Shown here in pieces: positions 30,375-40,854 of a stretch of 64,000 nucleotides of DNA. The DNA is taken from assembly GCA_039105265.1 (NCBI GenBank), contig JAPFFF010000001.1:2294001-2358000 (forward strand), read 5' to 3'. The DNA comes from Tritrichomonas musculus (taxonomy: Eukaryota; Parabasalia; Tritrichomonadida; Tritrichomonadidae). The notes under the pieces are model-generated. The model was not told where the DNA came from. It ran no database searches and was given only the letters and a program-made list of their open reading frames with translations. The translations under genes and the position numbers were made by a program. Within the stretch, counting starts at the first letter, position 1; every line of letters begins with the position of its first letter.

Positions 30375-33300
30375 TTACCAAGTATCAGGTTCAATATTCT
30401 TCTTCAAAGAGAAACCATCTGTTGTCTGTGTGAATCCTTTAATTTGAAGCGGATCGAAAATTTTCTGTCCATTTATATATTTGAAGTAAGCGAAGCAATC
30501 CTCGTTTTTAATATTTTTAGGACCCTCGCCCCACATTTTCTTTGCAGACAAACCGTCGCTCGCCAATATGTAAACTCCTTTGAATTTATTGGTTCTCGAA
30601 GCCATCAAGATGACGAATCTTTCGTCCTTATTTTCTTTCATTGATGCGCTGATAGTTTCTATTTGTTTCGTGAATCTTGGTCCAGGGATGCATGTGAAAC
30701 GAAGTGCGTTAAGAATTGTTTGGTAGTTCGGTACTGTGCTAGACTTTTTCGATGATGCTTCTCGAGCAGGTGGGTAAAGTTTCTCAAATTTCTGATCTTT
30801 GTTGTTAGCTTCATTTTCGTCGTCGTTTTCGATTTCTTCGTATGGATTGTAGATCGCTTCAGATTCTGAAATAATCGATCGAAGTTTGTCTTCAAAATCG
30901 AAATCAAGACGACTTTTGGCATCGTCGTTATAAAGGTCTTCGAAAATCGACTTTGTTGCTCGAATTATGGGTGATGCCGACGAACTGTTCGCTTCTGCAG
31001 CTTCTTTTGCAATTCGCATGAATGCTTCGTAAAGCTTTCGATAATAGTCCTCGTTTTCTGGATGTTTTTCAATCAAATCTTGCACTAGGTCTTGGATTTC
31101 TACGATCTCATTTTCGTAATTTGCTTGAAAATCTTTGCTCGATTTAGAAAGAGTTTTACGAAGTTCAGATTCAAGGTTTGTTTCATCTTCGTCTTGATTT
31201 CCATTCAAAAGTTTTTCAAAGAATGATTTAGTGGATTCAACAATTTCATTCGCTGAAGGATTGTTCGTTTCAACGGCTTCTCTTAATGATTGAATGAATG
31301 ATTTATAAAGATTTCGATAATAATCTTCTTTTTCTGGATTGTTCTTAATCAATTCTTTAACCATGTTTTTGATATCATTGATTTCCGATTTGTAGCTTTT
31401 AAGAGTTATTTGTTTGTTTTTATCATCGGTTGATTTATCTTGATCGTTGGCGTTGGCATCGTAATTATCGTTATCATTTTGTTGGTTCGTATTCACAGAT
31501 GAAAGAATTTCACGAAGTTTGTCTCCAATATTAAAGTCAATGTTAGAATGTTGATCTTCAAGAAGTTCATTGAAGAACATTTTGGTAGCGCGAATGATTC
31601 CTGGAACTTGTTCACTATTCGCTGAGATCGCTTGTTTAATGACTCCGATGAATGCTTCATACAATTTCTGATAGAAATCTTCGTTCTCTGGATGTTTTTC
31701 AATCAATTGTTGCATCATGTTTTCGATGTCAGCCATTTCAGTTTCATTCTTGTTGGTTGTTGATAATTCTTTTTCGTCTGAATTTTCATTCAAATTGTCA
31801 TTGTTGATCTTACTTGATTTAGAAAGAGTTTTACGAAGTTCAGATTCAAGGTTTGTTTCATCTTCGTCTTGATTTCCATTCAAAAGTTTTTCAAAGAATG
31901 ATTTAGTGGATTCAACAATTTCGTTCGCTGAAGGATTGTTCGTTTCAACGGCTTCTCTTAATGATTGAATGAATGATTTATAAAGATTTCGATAATAATC
32001 TTCTTTTTCTGGATTGTTCTTAATTAATTCTTTAACCATGTTTTTGATATCATTGATTTCTGATTTGTAACTTTTCAGAGTTATTTGTTTGTTTTTATCA
32101 TCAGTTGAGTTGTTTTGGTCATTTTCGTTGGTGTTATCATTTTGTTGATTCGTATTTACAGATGAAAGAATTTCACGAAGTTTGTCTCCAATATTAAAGT
32201 CAATGTTAGAATGTTGATCTTCAAGAAGTTCATTGAAGAACATTTTGGTAGCGCGAATGATTCCTGGAACTTGTTCACTATTCGCTGAAATTGCTTGTTG
32301 AATGACTCCGATGAAAGCTTCATACAATTTTTGATAGAAATCTTCGTTCTCTGGATGTTTTTTAATCAATTGTTGCATCATGTTTTCGATGTCAGCCATT
32401 TCTGTTTCATTCTTGTTGGTTACTGACTCATCGTTGTTAGTGGTTGACAATTCTTTTTCGTCTGAATTTTCATTCAAATTGTCATTGTTGATCTTACTTG
32501 ATTTAGAAAGAGTTTTACGAAGTTCAGATTCAAGGTTTGTTTCATCTTCGTCTTGATTTCCATTCAAAAGTTTTTCAAAGAATGATTTAGTGGATTCAAC
32601 AATTTCATTCGCTGAAGGATTGTTCGTTTCAACGGCTTCTCTTAATGATTGAATGAATGATTTATAAAGATTTCGATAATAATCTTCTTTTTCTGGATTG
32701 TTCTTAATCAATTCTTTAACCATGTTTTTGATATCATTGATTTCCGATTTGTAGCTTTTAAGAGTTATTTGTTTGTTTTTATCATCGGTTGATTTATCTT
32801 GATCGTTGGCGTTGGCATCGTAATTATCGTTATCATTTTGTTGGTTCGTATTCACAGATGAAAGAATTTCACGAAGTTTGTCTCCAATATTAAAGTCAAT
32901 GTTAGAATGTTGATCTTCAAGAAGTTCATTGAAGAACATTTTGGTAGCGCGAATGATTCCTGGAACTTGTTCACTATTCGCTGAGATCGCTTGTTGAATG
33001 ACTCCAATGAATGCTTCATACAATTTCTGATAGAAATCTTCGTTCTCTGGATGTTTTTTAATCAATTGTTGAACCAAATTTTCGATGTCAGCCATTTCTG
33101 TTTCATTCTTGTTAGTTTCCGTTTGATCGTTATTTTCTGAATTTTCATTCAAATTGTCATTGTTGATCTTACTTGATTTAGAAAGAGTTTTACGAAGTTC
33201 AGATTCAAGGTTTGTTTCATCTTCGTCTTGATTTCCATTCAAAAGTTTTTCAAAGAATGATTTAGTGGATTCAACAATTTCGTTCGCTGAAGGATTGTTC

Positions 33301-36300
33301 GTTTCAACGGCTTCTCTTAATGATTGAATGAATGATTTATAAAGGTTTCGATAATAATCTTCTTTTTCTGGATTGTTTTTAATTAATTCTTTAACCATGT
33401 TTTTGATATCATTGATTTCCGATTTGTAGCTTTTAAGAGTTATTTGTTTGTTTTTATCATCAGTTGATTTATCTTGATCAATTTCGTTGGCGTTGGCATC
33501 GTAATTATCGTTATCATTTTGTTGGTTCGTATTCACAGATGAAAGAATTTCACGAAGTTTGTCTCCAATATTAAAGTCAATGTTAGAATGTTGATCTTCA
33601 AGAAGTTCATTGAAGAACATTTTGGTAGCGCGAATGATTCCTGGAACTTGTTCACTATTCGCTGAGATCGCTTGTTGAATGACTCCGATGAATGCTTCAT
33701 ACAATTTTTGATAGAAATCTTCGTTCTCTGGATGTTTTTTAATCAATTGTTGAACCAAATTCTTGATTTCGTCTATTTCCGATTCATTCTTGTTGGCTTC
33801 CGATTGATCTTTATTTTCCGAGTTTTCAGTATTTGTACCACCATTGTCGTTGAGGATTTGGCCACTTTTTAGAAGGATGCTGCTATTCTTGTTTTCTGCT
33901 TCTTCATCGTAGTCATATTCTGGATCTTCGGCAAGTGCTGGTAGTTTGTAGCGGCCACTGCTCGTGAAACTGAAGTTAGTTTTTTCAAGGTCACCAGATT
34001 GAGAAAGAATCAATTGCAAATTTCGTGTGAAGTTAAATTCAGAGTCATCGACTTTACCATTCTTGCCAATTTCATCGTTGAGAAGCCTCTCGAAGAACAA
34101 TTTTGTTTCTTCAATGATTTCGGGAGCTTTTTTATTGTTTGTATTAATGGCATCGGTCAAAGCTTCCAAAAATGTTTGGTAGTGATGCAGATAGTAGTCT
34201 TCGTTTTCTGGATGTTTGTCAATCAATTTTTGCATGATGGATTGGATTTCTTGGATTTCGGATTCGTATTGTTGAAGATTTGGATTTTCATTATTAATGA
34301 TATCTTTGAATACATTGTCATCATCTTCTTCTTGTGAAAGAATGTTTCGGAGTCTTTCTTCGAAGTCGAAATTATTATCATCAAGTTTCCCATTATTTCC
34401 AATTTCATCATTAAGAAGGCCTTCGAAGAATATTTTGGCATTTTGAATGATTATTGGTGCTTTATCACTTTTAGAGTTAATCGCTTCTGTTAGTACTTTC
34501 ATGAATGATTCATATAGGTCTCGGTAGTAGTCTTCATTTTCTGGATGCTTTTCAATCAGTTTTTGAGTGAGTGATTGAATTTCTCGGATTTCTGATTCGT
34601 ATTGTTGAAGATTTGGATTTACATTATTCATGACATCTTTGAATACATTGTCATCATCTTCTTCTTGTGAAAGAATGTTTCGGAGTCTTCCTTCGAAGTC
34701 GAAATTATTATCATCAAGTTTCCCATTATTTCCAATTTCATCATTAAGAAGGCCTTCGAAGAATATTTTGGCATTTTGAATGATTATTGGTGCTTTATCA
34801 CTGTTAGTATTAATGGCTTCACACAGGACTCTCATGAAAGAATCATAGAGGCTTTGATAGTAGTCTTCGTTTTCTGGATGTTTGTCAATCAATTTTTGCA
34901 TGATGGATTGGATTTCTTGGATTTCGGATTCGTATTGTTGAAGATTTGGATTTTCATTATTAATGATATCTTTGAATACATTGTCATCATCTTCTTCTTG
35001 TGAAAGAATGTTTCGAAGTCTTCCTTCGAAGTCGAAATTATTATCATCAAGTTTCCCATTATTTCCAATTTCATCATTAAGAAGGCCTTCGAAGAATATT
35101 TTGGCATTTTGAATGATTATTGGTGCTTTATTACTTTTAGAGTTAATCGCTTCTGTTAGTACTTTCATGAATGATTCATATAGGTCTCGGTAGTAGTCTT
35201 CGTTTTCTGGATGTTTGTCAATCAATTTTTGCATGATGGATTGGATTTCTTGGATTTCTGATTCGTATTGTTGAATATTTGGATTTTCATTATTCATGAC
35301 ATCTTTGAATACATTGTCATTAGAATTATCATCATCATTTGAAAGAATGTTTCGAAGTCTTTCTTCGAAGTCGAAATTATTATCATCAAGTTTCCCATTA
35401 TTTCCAATTTCATCATTAAGAAGGCCTTCGAAGAATATTTTGGCATTTTGAATGATTATCGGTGCTTTATTACTTTTAGAGTTAATCGCTTCTGTTAGTA
35501 CTTTCATGAATGATTCATATAGGTCTCGGTAGTAGTCTTCGTTTTCTGGATGCTTTTCAATTAATTTTTGAGTGAGTGATTGAATTTCTCGGATTTCTGA
35601 TTCGTATTGTTGAATATTTGGATTTTCATTATTCATGACATCTTTGAATACATTGTCATTAGAATTATCATCATCATTTGAAAGAATGTTTCGAAGTCTT
35701 TCTTCGAAGTCGAAATTATTATCATCAAGTTTCCCATTATTTCCAATTTCATCATTAAGAAGGCCTTCGAAGAATATTTTGGCATTTTGAATGATTATCG
35801 GTGCTTTATCACTTTTAGAGTTAATCGCTTCTGTTAGTACTTTCATGAATGATTCATATAAGTCTCGGTAGTAGTCTTCATTTTCTGGATGTTTGTCAAT
35901 CAATTTTTGAGTGAGTGATTGAATTTCTCGGATTTCTGATTCGTATTGTTGAATATTTGGATTTACATTATTCATGACATCTTTGAATACATTGTCATTA
36001 GAATTATCATCATCATTTGAAAGAATATTTCGGAGCCTTTGACCAAAATAGAATTTATCATCATCAAGTCTTCCATTTTTTCCAATTTCATCATTAAGAA
36101 GGCCTTCGAAGAATATTTTGGCATTTTTAATGATTATTGGTGCTTTATCACTGCTGGTGTTAATGGCTTCACACAGGACTCTCATGAAAGATTCATAAAG
36201 GTTATGATAATAATCTTCGTTTTCTGGATGTTTGTCGATCAGCTGTTGGACTCTATTTCGAATTTCTCGTATTTCATTCTCGTATTGTTGAAGACCAGAT

Positions 36301-37442
36301 TTATTTTCATCTTCATCTTCATCATTGACGATATCTTTCAAAATGTTATCATTACTATCATCATCATTTGTTTGTGAAAGAACATCTCTAAGCTTTTCTT
36401 CAAAGTTGAAATCATTAGTTTTAAGTCTTCCGTTTTTGCCAATCTGACCTTGGAGCAGTCCTTCGAAGAACATCTTTGTATTCTGGATGATTATTGGCGC
36501 TTTTTTGCTGTTTATGCTGATAGCCTCTCCCAAAATTCTCAAGAAAGCTTCATAATGTTTTCTGTAATAACTTTCATTCTCTGGATGCTTATTTATCAAT
36601 TTTTGCATAAGATTTTTAATTTCTTCAACTTCATCATCATATTTTGAAAGATTTTTATTCACATTTTCATCATCTTCGTTTTCAACTTTTTGACTTTCTT
36701 CAAAAAGATCCTGGAAAACGTTTTCAAATTCATTATTGTTTTCAGTTGAATCGTCTTCTTCGTTTGTCTCATTGGTATTTGAATTGGAACTTTTTGTTTC
36801 GTTATTTGGTCGAATGATGATTGTTCTGAGTTTTTGCTCAAAGTCAAAGTCTGGTTTCTCGAGCTTTCCTCGTTTTCCAATTAGGTTTTGTAGAAGTCCT
36901 TCGAAGAACATTTTCGTATTTTGAATAACAATTGGAATTTTTGCAGGATTACCATTTGATGCTTCACTTAATATTCTTAAAAATGATAAATAATGCTTCC
37001 TATAATAGTCTTCATTTTCTGAGTGCCTAGAAATCAGTTTATTCATTAGGTTTTCTATTTCTTGGATATCAGATTCATATTTCTGACATTTAGGATCATT
37101 TTTTATACCAGTTGTCGTAATAGTTCTGGGAGTTCTTGCTGAGTTTTTATCTTGCCCTCTTTTCTGGTTTCTGGACATTAATGGATTATTTGATTCAAAT
37201 TTCGGTCTGAAAATTGGCGGGAGTGCTCTAGAAGATCTGCCACTATTTTTATTAAATTGTATTGGGTTTATAACTAATAAGTCAGAGTTATCCATTCCTT
37301 GATTATCTCTAACACTAGGACCAATTTCTATATCTGGCACTTGTATTGTTTTTTTTTGAGAAGGTGACGGAAGTAACTGTGAACGGGGTGAATTTTTTTT
37401 ATCTGCTGGAAAGATTGGCTTTAATGCTTGGCGATTTCGCAT
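30375..37442 (-). CDS. Giant helical-repeat protein with C-terminal CKK (CAMSAP-type) domain
   Basis: 2355 residues from ATG at 37442. A basic, proline-containing head (1-110) precedes 18 helical repeats of about 110 residues. Each has I-x-x-L-x-Q-x-LI-x-KHPENEDYY, then E-A-F-x-x-x-L-x-E-A-I, then an I-I-x-x-x-K-x-FFE-x-LL helix, joined by acidic Asn/Asp linkers. Repeats 1-9 are single; 10-17 are four dimers of HPENEDFY plus NPEKEDYY types; repeat 18 is unique. Residues about 2237-2355 resemble the CKK domain of CAMSAP/Patronin: ILNALRFTCIPGP, RFVILMASRTNKFKGVYIL, GEGPKNI, FAYFKY, TTDGFSL and a terminal W. CKK domains bind microtubule minus ends, so a microtubule role is inferred. Calponin-homology domains typical of animal CAMSAPs are absent. 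A truncated copy lies at 22833-24608. Confidence 0.85.
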   Translation of the reverse strand: MRNRQALKPIFPADKKNSPRSQLLPSPSQKKTIQVPDIEIGPSVRDNQGMDNSDLLVINPIQFNKNSGRSSRALPPIFRPKFESNNPLMSRNQKRGQDKNSARTPRTITTTGIKNDPKCQKYESDIQEIENLMNKLISRHSENEDYYRKHYLSFLRILSEASNGNPAKIPIVIQNTKMFFEGLLQNLIGKRGKLEKPDFDFEQKLRTIIIRPNNETKSSNSNTNETNEEDDSTENNNEFENVFQDLFEESQKVENEDDENVNKNLSKYDDEVEEIKNLMQKLINKHPENESYYRKHYEAFLRILGEAISINSKKAPIIIQNTKMFFEGLLQGQIGKNGRLKTNDFNFEEKLRDVLSQTNDDDSNDNILKDIVNDEDEDENKSGLQQYENEIREIRNRVQQLIDKHPENEDYYHNLYESFMRVLCEAINTSSDKAPIIIKNAKIFFEGLLNDEIGKNGRLDDDKFYFGQRLRNILSNDDDNSNDNVFKDVMNNVNPNIQQYESEIREIQSLTQKLIDKHPENEDYYRDLYESFMKVLTEAINSKSDKAPIIIQNAKIFFEGLLNDEIGNNGKLDDNNFDFEERLRNILSNDDDNSNDNVFKDVMNNENPNIQQYESEIREIQSLTQKLIEKHPENEDYYRDLYESFMKVLTEAINSKSNKAPIIIQNAKIFFEGLLNDEIGNNGKLDDNNFDFEERLRNILSNDDDNSNDNVFKDVMNNENPNIQQYESEIQEIQSIMQKLIDKHPENEDYYRDLYESFMKVLTEAINSKSNKAPIIIQNAKIFFEGLLNDEIGNNGKLDDNNFDFEGRLRNILSQEEDDDNVFKDIINNENPNLQQYESEIQEIQSIMQKLIDKHPENEDYYQSLYDSFMRVLCEAINTNSDKAPIIIQNAKIFFEGLLNDEIGNNGKLDDNNFDFEGRLRNILSQEEDDDNVFKDVMNNVNPNLQQYESEIREIQSLTQKLIEKHPENEDYYRDLYESFMKVLTEAINSKSDKAPIIIQNAKIFFEGLLNDEIGNNGKLDDNNFDFEERLRNILSQEEDDDNVFKDIINNENPNLQQYESEIQEIQSIMQKLIDKHPENEDYYLHHYQTFLEALTDAINTNNKKAPEIIEETKLFFERLLNDEIGKNGKVDDSEFNFTRNLQLILSQSGDLEKTNFSFTSSGRYKLPALAEDPEYDYDEEAENKNSSILLKSGQILNDNGGTNTENSENKDQSEANKNESEIDEIKNLVQQLIKKHPENEDFYQKLYEAFIGVIQQAISANSEQVPGIIRATKMFFNELLEDQHSNIDFNIGDKLREILSSVNTNQQNDNDNYDANANEIDQDKSTDDKNKQITLKSYKSEINDIKNMVKELIKNNPEKEDYYRNLYKSFIQSLREAVETNNPSANEIVESTKSFFEKLLNGNQDEDETNLESELRKTLSKSSKINNDNLNENSENNDQTETNKNETEMADIENLVQQLIKKHPENEDFYQKLYEAFIGVIQQAISANSEQVPGIIRATKMFFNELLEDQHSNIDFNIGDKLREILSSVNTNQQNDNDNYDANANDQDKSTDDKNKQITLKSYKSEINDIKNMVKELIKNNPEKEDYYRNLYKSFIQSLREAVETNNPSANEIVESTKSFFEKLLNGNQDEDETNLESELRKTLSKSSKINNDNLNENSDEKELSTTNNDESVTNKNETEMADIENMMQQLIKKHPENEDFYQKLYEAFIGVIQQAISANSEQVPGIIRATKMFFNELLEDQHSNIDFNIGDKLREILSSVNTNQQNDNTNENDQNNSTDDKNKQITLKSYKSEINDIKNMVKELIKNNPEKEDYYRNLYKSFIQSLREAVETNNPSANEIVESTKSFFEKLLNGNQDEDETNLESELRKTLSKSSKINNDNLNENSDEKELSTTNKNETEMADIENMMQQLIEKHPENEDFYQKLYEAFIGVIKQAISANSEQVPGIIRATKMFFNELLEDQHSNIDFNIGDKLREILSSVNTNQQNDNDNYDANANDQDKSTDDKNKQITLKSYKSEINDIKNMVKELIKNNPEKEDYYRNLYKSFIQSLREAVETNNPSANEIVESTKSFFEKLLNGNQDEDETNLESELRKTLSKSSKDFQANYENEIVEIQDLVQDLIEKHPENEDYYRKLYEAFMRIAKEAAEANSSSASPIIRATKSIFEDLYNDDAKSRLDFDFEDKLRSIISESEAIYNPYEEIENDDENEANNKDQKFEKLYPPAREASSKKSSTVPNYQTILNALRFTCIPGPRFTKQIETISASMKENKDERFVILMASRTNKFKGVYILASDGLSAKKMWGEGPKNIKNEDCFAYFKYINGQKIFDPLQIKGFTQTTDGFSLKKNIEPDTW
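31140..33830 (-). repeat. Coding tandem array of four dimeric repeats
   Basis: Inside the CKK gene, about 660-690-bp units recur four times with near identity, even at silent positions (for example GTTTTTCAAAGAATGATTTA recurs in each). Linkers between units vary in length. The homogeneity indicates recent unit amplification or conversion. Confidence 0.85.
34240..36290 (-). repeat. Coding tandem array of single 325-335-bp repeats
   Basis: Six to seven near-identical single repeat units of the CKK gene (blocks such as CTTCGAAGAATATTTTGGCA recur). Phase is always a multiple of three, so the reading frame is preserved. Confidence 0.82.
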
Positions 37443-38280
37443 TTCTTAAGAAATTTAATTTATCGAAAATAAATTTTATTCTATTTTATGAAAAAAGTGA
37501 CATTTTTTATACTGTAAAAAGTGCCACAATAATTTTATTATTCTTAATTATATAGATTATGTGATTTAAAGCAAAGTTGATTGAGTACTTTTACATAGAT
37601 ATTTATTAAATATTCCAAGATTAAATTTATCAATTCAAATTTATCAAAATAATCAGACAACATAATTAAAAAATATTCTTTTCCAAATATTACTCAAAAC
37701 GAACCATACGAGTATTCAGCTGCTGCACAAACTTGGTATTAAAACGATAAGTGCTGTTCAAATCGCACAAATACCAGCAAGAGATGCCGAGTAAATGATT
37801 TCTCAAAGGAACCAAGAGAATTTGAAATTCACACTGTAAATTATATAGTTGTACATGGTTATATTTGGTATATCAAAAAAGTTGCACTTTTCAGACAAAA
37901 TGCTCTCAATTTTTTTTTCAATCACTCCTATTCAATTCGAAGACTTTTTTATGATAAAAAAAAGTCAAAATAAGTTCATATATCAATATTATAACTAAAC
38001 ATTTTGAAATTTAAAAGGCTCAAATTCTGTAAATAACATGATGATAAAATAATTGCAAAAGAAAAAACAATTAATCATTATTTTTACATAGGGTTTTCCA
38101 CTAATTTCCATAATCACCATCATTATGAAAGATATAAACTTATTATTAAATATTTCACTCATATTATCATCATTTGTTTTTAATCAGATCTTTCGATTTT
38201 TTTTTTTTTTTTTTTTTTTTCTTCATTTCCTCAAAAAAAGATCATCAAAATATATGATATCATTGCACATACACAGAATG
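37443..38280. other. Intergenic region upstream of the CKK gene
   Basis: AT-rich DNA with no credible gene. It contains an 18-T or longer run near 38200 and one copy of ATAGTTGTACATGG (about 37849) that recurs at the edge of the next block (about 38294). Confidence 0.5.
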
Positions 38281-39136
38281 TATAATATTATTATAGTTGT
38301 ACATGGTCATATTTTTTAGACCAATGGACAAAAAGTTGGTCAAAAGTAAAAAAAAATTTTTGGGGGCTCCGCCCCCAAACCCCCAGTATTTATTTATAAA
38401 AACATCCTAAATAAAAAGCATTTCCAATCAGTTGTCTTATTATAAGAAAAAAAAAATATTTAATATATAAATATGATCTCATAAATTTCTGCAAAAATAT
38501 GGAATAAACTATAAAGTACTATGATTTCTGGTAAAATATTATGATTATATTGAAAATATTCTGCTTTTTTTAAAAAAATATTTAGATATTATCAATATTT
38601 TTTTTTTATTTTTTTTAAATAAAAGAAATAAAAAGTAAAAGGAAATCAGTATTTAAAAAAAAATGGAAAAAATTGAAATTCAAATTGCTATAAAAATAAA
38701 TCTTTTTCATATACCAAAAATTTTTTGACCATGGGCAGGTCTTTGACCTTCTCAAAATTAATTGAAAAAGTTGCCCCTGACCACTTTGACCATGGTCAAA
38801 ATTTTAATTTTTATTGAATTTTTCAATGAATTAAATAAAAAACTCACAAATCGGTCTTGACCTTCTCAATTCCCACAATATTGTGAGTATTTTATATTAA
38901 TAATTTTTCAAATTTTTGAATATTTAAAAAAAATTGAATAAAAATATAGAAAATAATTCTGAATATGAAAATAAAATAATTCAATTTTATTTTAAAATTG
39001 AAGAAGAAAAAAAAAATATTTGAATGATATTTTTCCAAATAATTTTAATGAAACAAAAATCAAATTGTCCAAGGGCATTCTAATTCATCATGGGCGGTCA
39101 AAGAATCTGACCAAATGCTGACCAGGTATAATATTA
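38281..39136. mobile_element. Possible GGTCA-rich non-coding element
   Basis: TATAATATTA flanks the block on both sides (38281-38290 and about 39126-39136). TGGTCA lies just inside the left end, and TGACCA just inside the right. GGTCA/TGACC occurs many times, and a GC-rich hairpin (GGGGGCTCCGCCCCC, about 38364) stands out in the AT-rich surroundings. Inverted ends are very short and the flanking repeat could be chance, so the identification as a transposon is tentative. Confidence 0.3.
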
Positions 39137-39207
39137 TATTATACATTAAATAATAATGTCATATACAAAATAAAAATCATTCAATTGATTATTTTGTTTT
39201 TTTTTAA

Positions 39208-40070
39208 ATGATGACAGAGAAGGAGAAGATGATGACAGAGAATGAGAAGAAGAAGATGATGATAGAGAAGAAGAAGATGATGATAGAGAAGAAGAAGATG
39301 ATAGAGAAGAAGAAGATGATGACAGAGAATGAGAAGAAGATGATGATAGAGAAGAAGAAGATGATGACAGAGAAGAAGAAGATGATGACAGAGAAGAAGA
39401 AGATGATGACAGAGAATGAGACGAAGAAGATGATGACAGAGAATGAGAAGAAGATGATGATAGAGAAGAAGAAGATGATGATAGAGAAGAAGAAGATGAT
39501 GACAGAGAAGAAGAAGATGATGACAGAGAAGAAGAAGATGATGACAGAGAATGAGAAGAAGAAGATGATGACAGAGAATGAGAAGAAGATGATGATAGAG
39601 AAGAAGAAGATGATGACAGAGAATGAGAAGAAGAAGATGATGACAGAGAATGAGAAGAAGATGATGATAGAGAAGAAGATGATGATGACAGAGAAGAAGA
39701 AGATGATGACAGAGAATGAGAAGAAGAAGATGATGACAGAGAATGAGAAGAAGATGATGATAGAGAAGAAGAAGATGATAGAGAAGAAGAAGATGATGAT
39801 AGAGAAGAAGATGATGATAGAGAAGAAGATGATGATGACAGAGAATGAGAAGAAGATGATGACAGAGAAGAAGAAGATGATGACAGAGAATGAGAAGAAG
39901 ATGATGATAGAGAAGAAGAAGATGATGACAGAGAATGAGAAGAAGATGATGACAGAGAATGAGAAGAAGATGATGACAGAGAATGAGAAGAAGAAGATGA
40001 TGACAGAGAATGAGAAGAAGATGATGACAGAGAATGAGAAGAAGAAGATGATGACAGAGAAGGAAAAGAT
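39208..40070. repeat. Minisatellite of GATGATGA(C/T)AGAGAA(G/T)GAGAAGAA units
   Basis: About 860 bp built of 18- and 21-base variants of a purine-rich unit. Because all units are multiples of three, one frame is open on each strand (297 codons plus, 321 minus), giving only low-complexity MMTEKKK or FFFSVII strings. No start context or conserved flank supports a gene, so this is treated as non-coding satellite DNA. Confidence 0.85.
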
Positions 40071-40161
40071 GAATGCTAATATATGCTCTAACATTACCTG
40101 ATTAAAAAGATGCAGTCGAATTGAAGCTTCAAAAAATCGTCTAAACTTGAAGCAGTAATAA

Positions 40162-40391
40162 TACTTCATACTGGCATATGCAAAGAAGATTTGACAGAAT
40201 CAATAAAATATACACGTAGGGCCGCTAACTTAGGCTATGTTGATGCCATGTTTTTTTAGGAGTGACTTACAATTTTAATGGAGAGTATGAAAACTCTTAC
40301 AAATATTTGTGAATGGCTTATGAAGAAGGAAGTTTAGCTGCCAAAATTTGGATTGGGATTAATTATCTTTACAAAAATGGATTTCGTAAAT
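40162..40391 (+). pseudogene. Relic of a Sel1-repeat gene
   Basis: The plus strand reads HTGICKEDLTESIKYTRRAA, then NLGYVDAM. After frame changes it reads MAYEEGSLAAKIWIGINYLY and ends KNGFRK plus stop. These are the spacing and residues of Sel1 repeats (G-x-x-x-D-x-x-x-S-I-x-Y-x-x-x-A-A-x-x-G). Several interruptions and no start codon show it is dead. Confidence 0.6.
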
Positions 40392-40854
40392 AAAATAAAC
40401 TATGAAATAAATAAGATAAAACCATGTTTATATTTAATAATATTTTTTTAAATGAATGAGACTTTGTATCTCTGTAAAGTTTACTGTTTTTGGCAGTAAT
40501 ATTTGCATCATTGGTTGCTGAAATAATATATATAAAGTTTTTTCCCTAAAGAATATGAATATGGACACATCTGGCACACCACTTGTTTTTAAAAGTATAA
40601 AATCAAATATTATTTCGAATTTTTGAAATTCTTCAACAATAGAGCCATTTTGTCTTTAAACACATAATATTTCTAATCAATAAAAATAAAACTATATAAC
40701 CAATCTCAATACCAAAATTCAGAAAAAATAAATTCTCTAGGTGCAACTTTTTGAGTTCCGCATTTCCACTTTTTGAATTAATAATAATAATAATAAAAAA
40801 ACAATAAACTTTTTCAATATAAAATTTTAATAAATAAATCTGAAAAAAAACTAA

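Noticed and set aside
30193-30447. Plus-strand frame of 84 codons overlapping the CKK gene end
   Set aside because: It spans a poly-T run and the MITE edge and is antisense to the CKK coding region.
34240-36290. Regular repeats of about 330 bp that might suggest a CRISPR or satellite array
   Set aside because: The units are far too long, are contiguous without spacers, and encode the helical repeats of the CKK protein in frame.
39204-40169. A 321-codon minus-strand frame reading FFFSVII and a 297-codon plus-strand frame reading MMTEKKK as genes
   Set aside because: Both arise from the minisatellite unit being a multiple of three; there is no non-repetitive protein sequence or start context.
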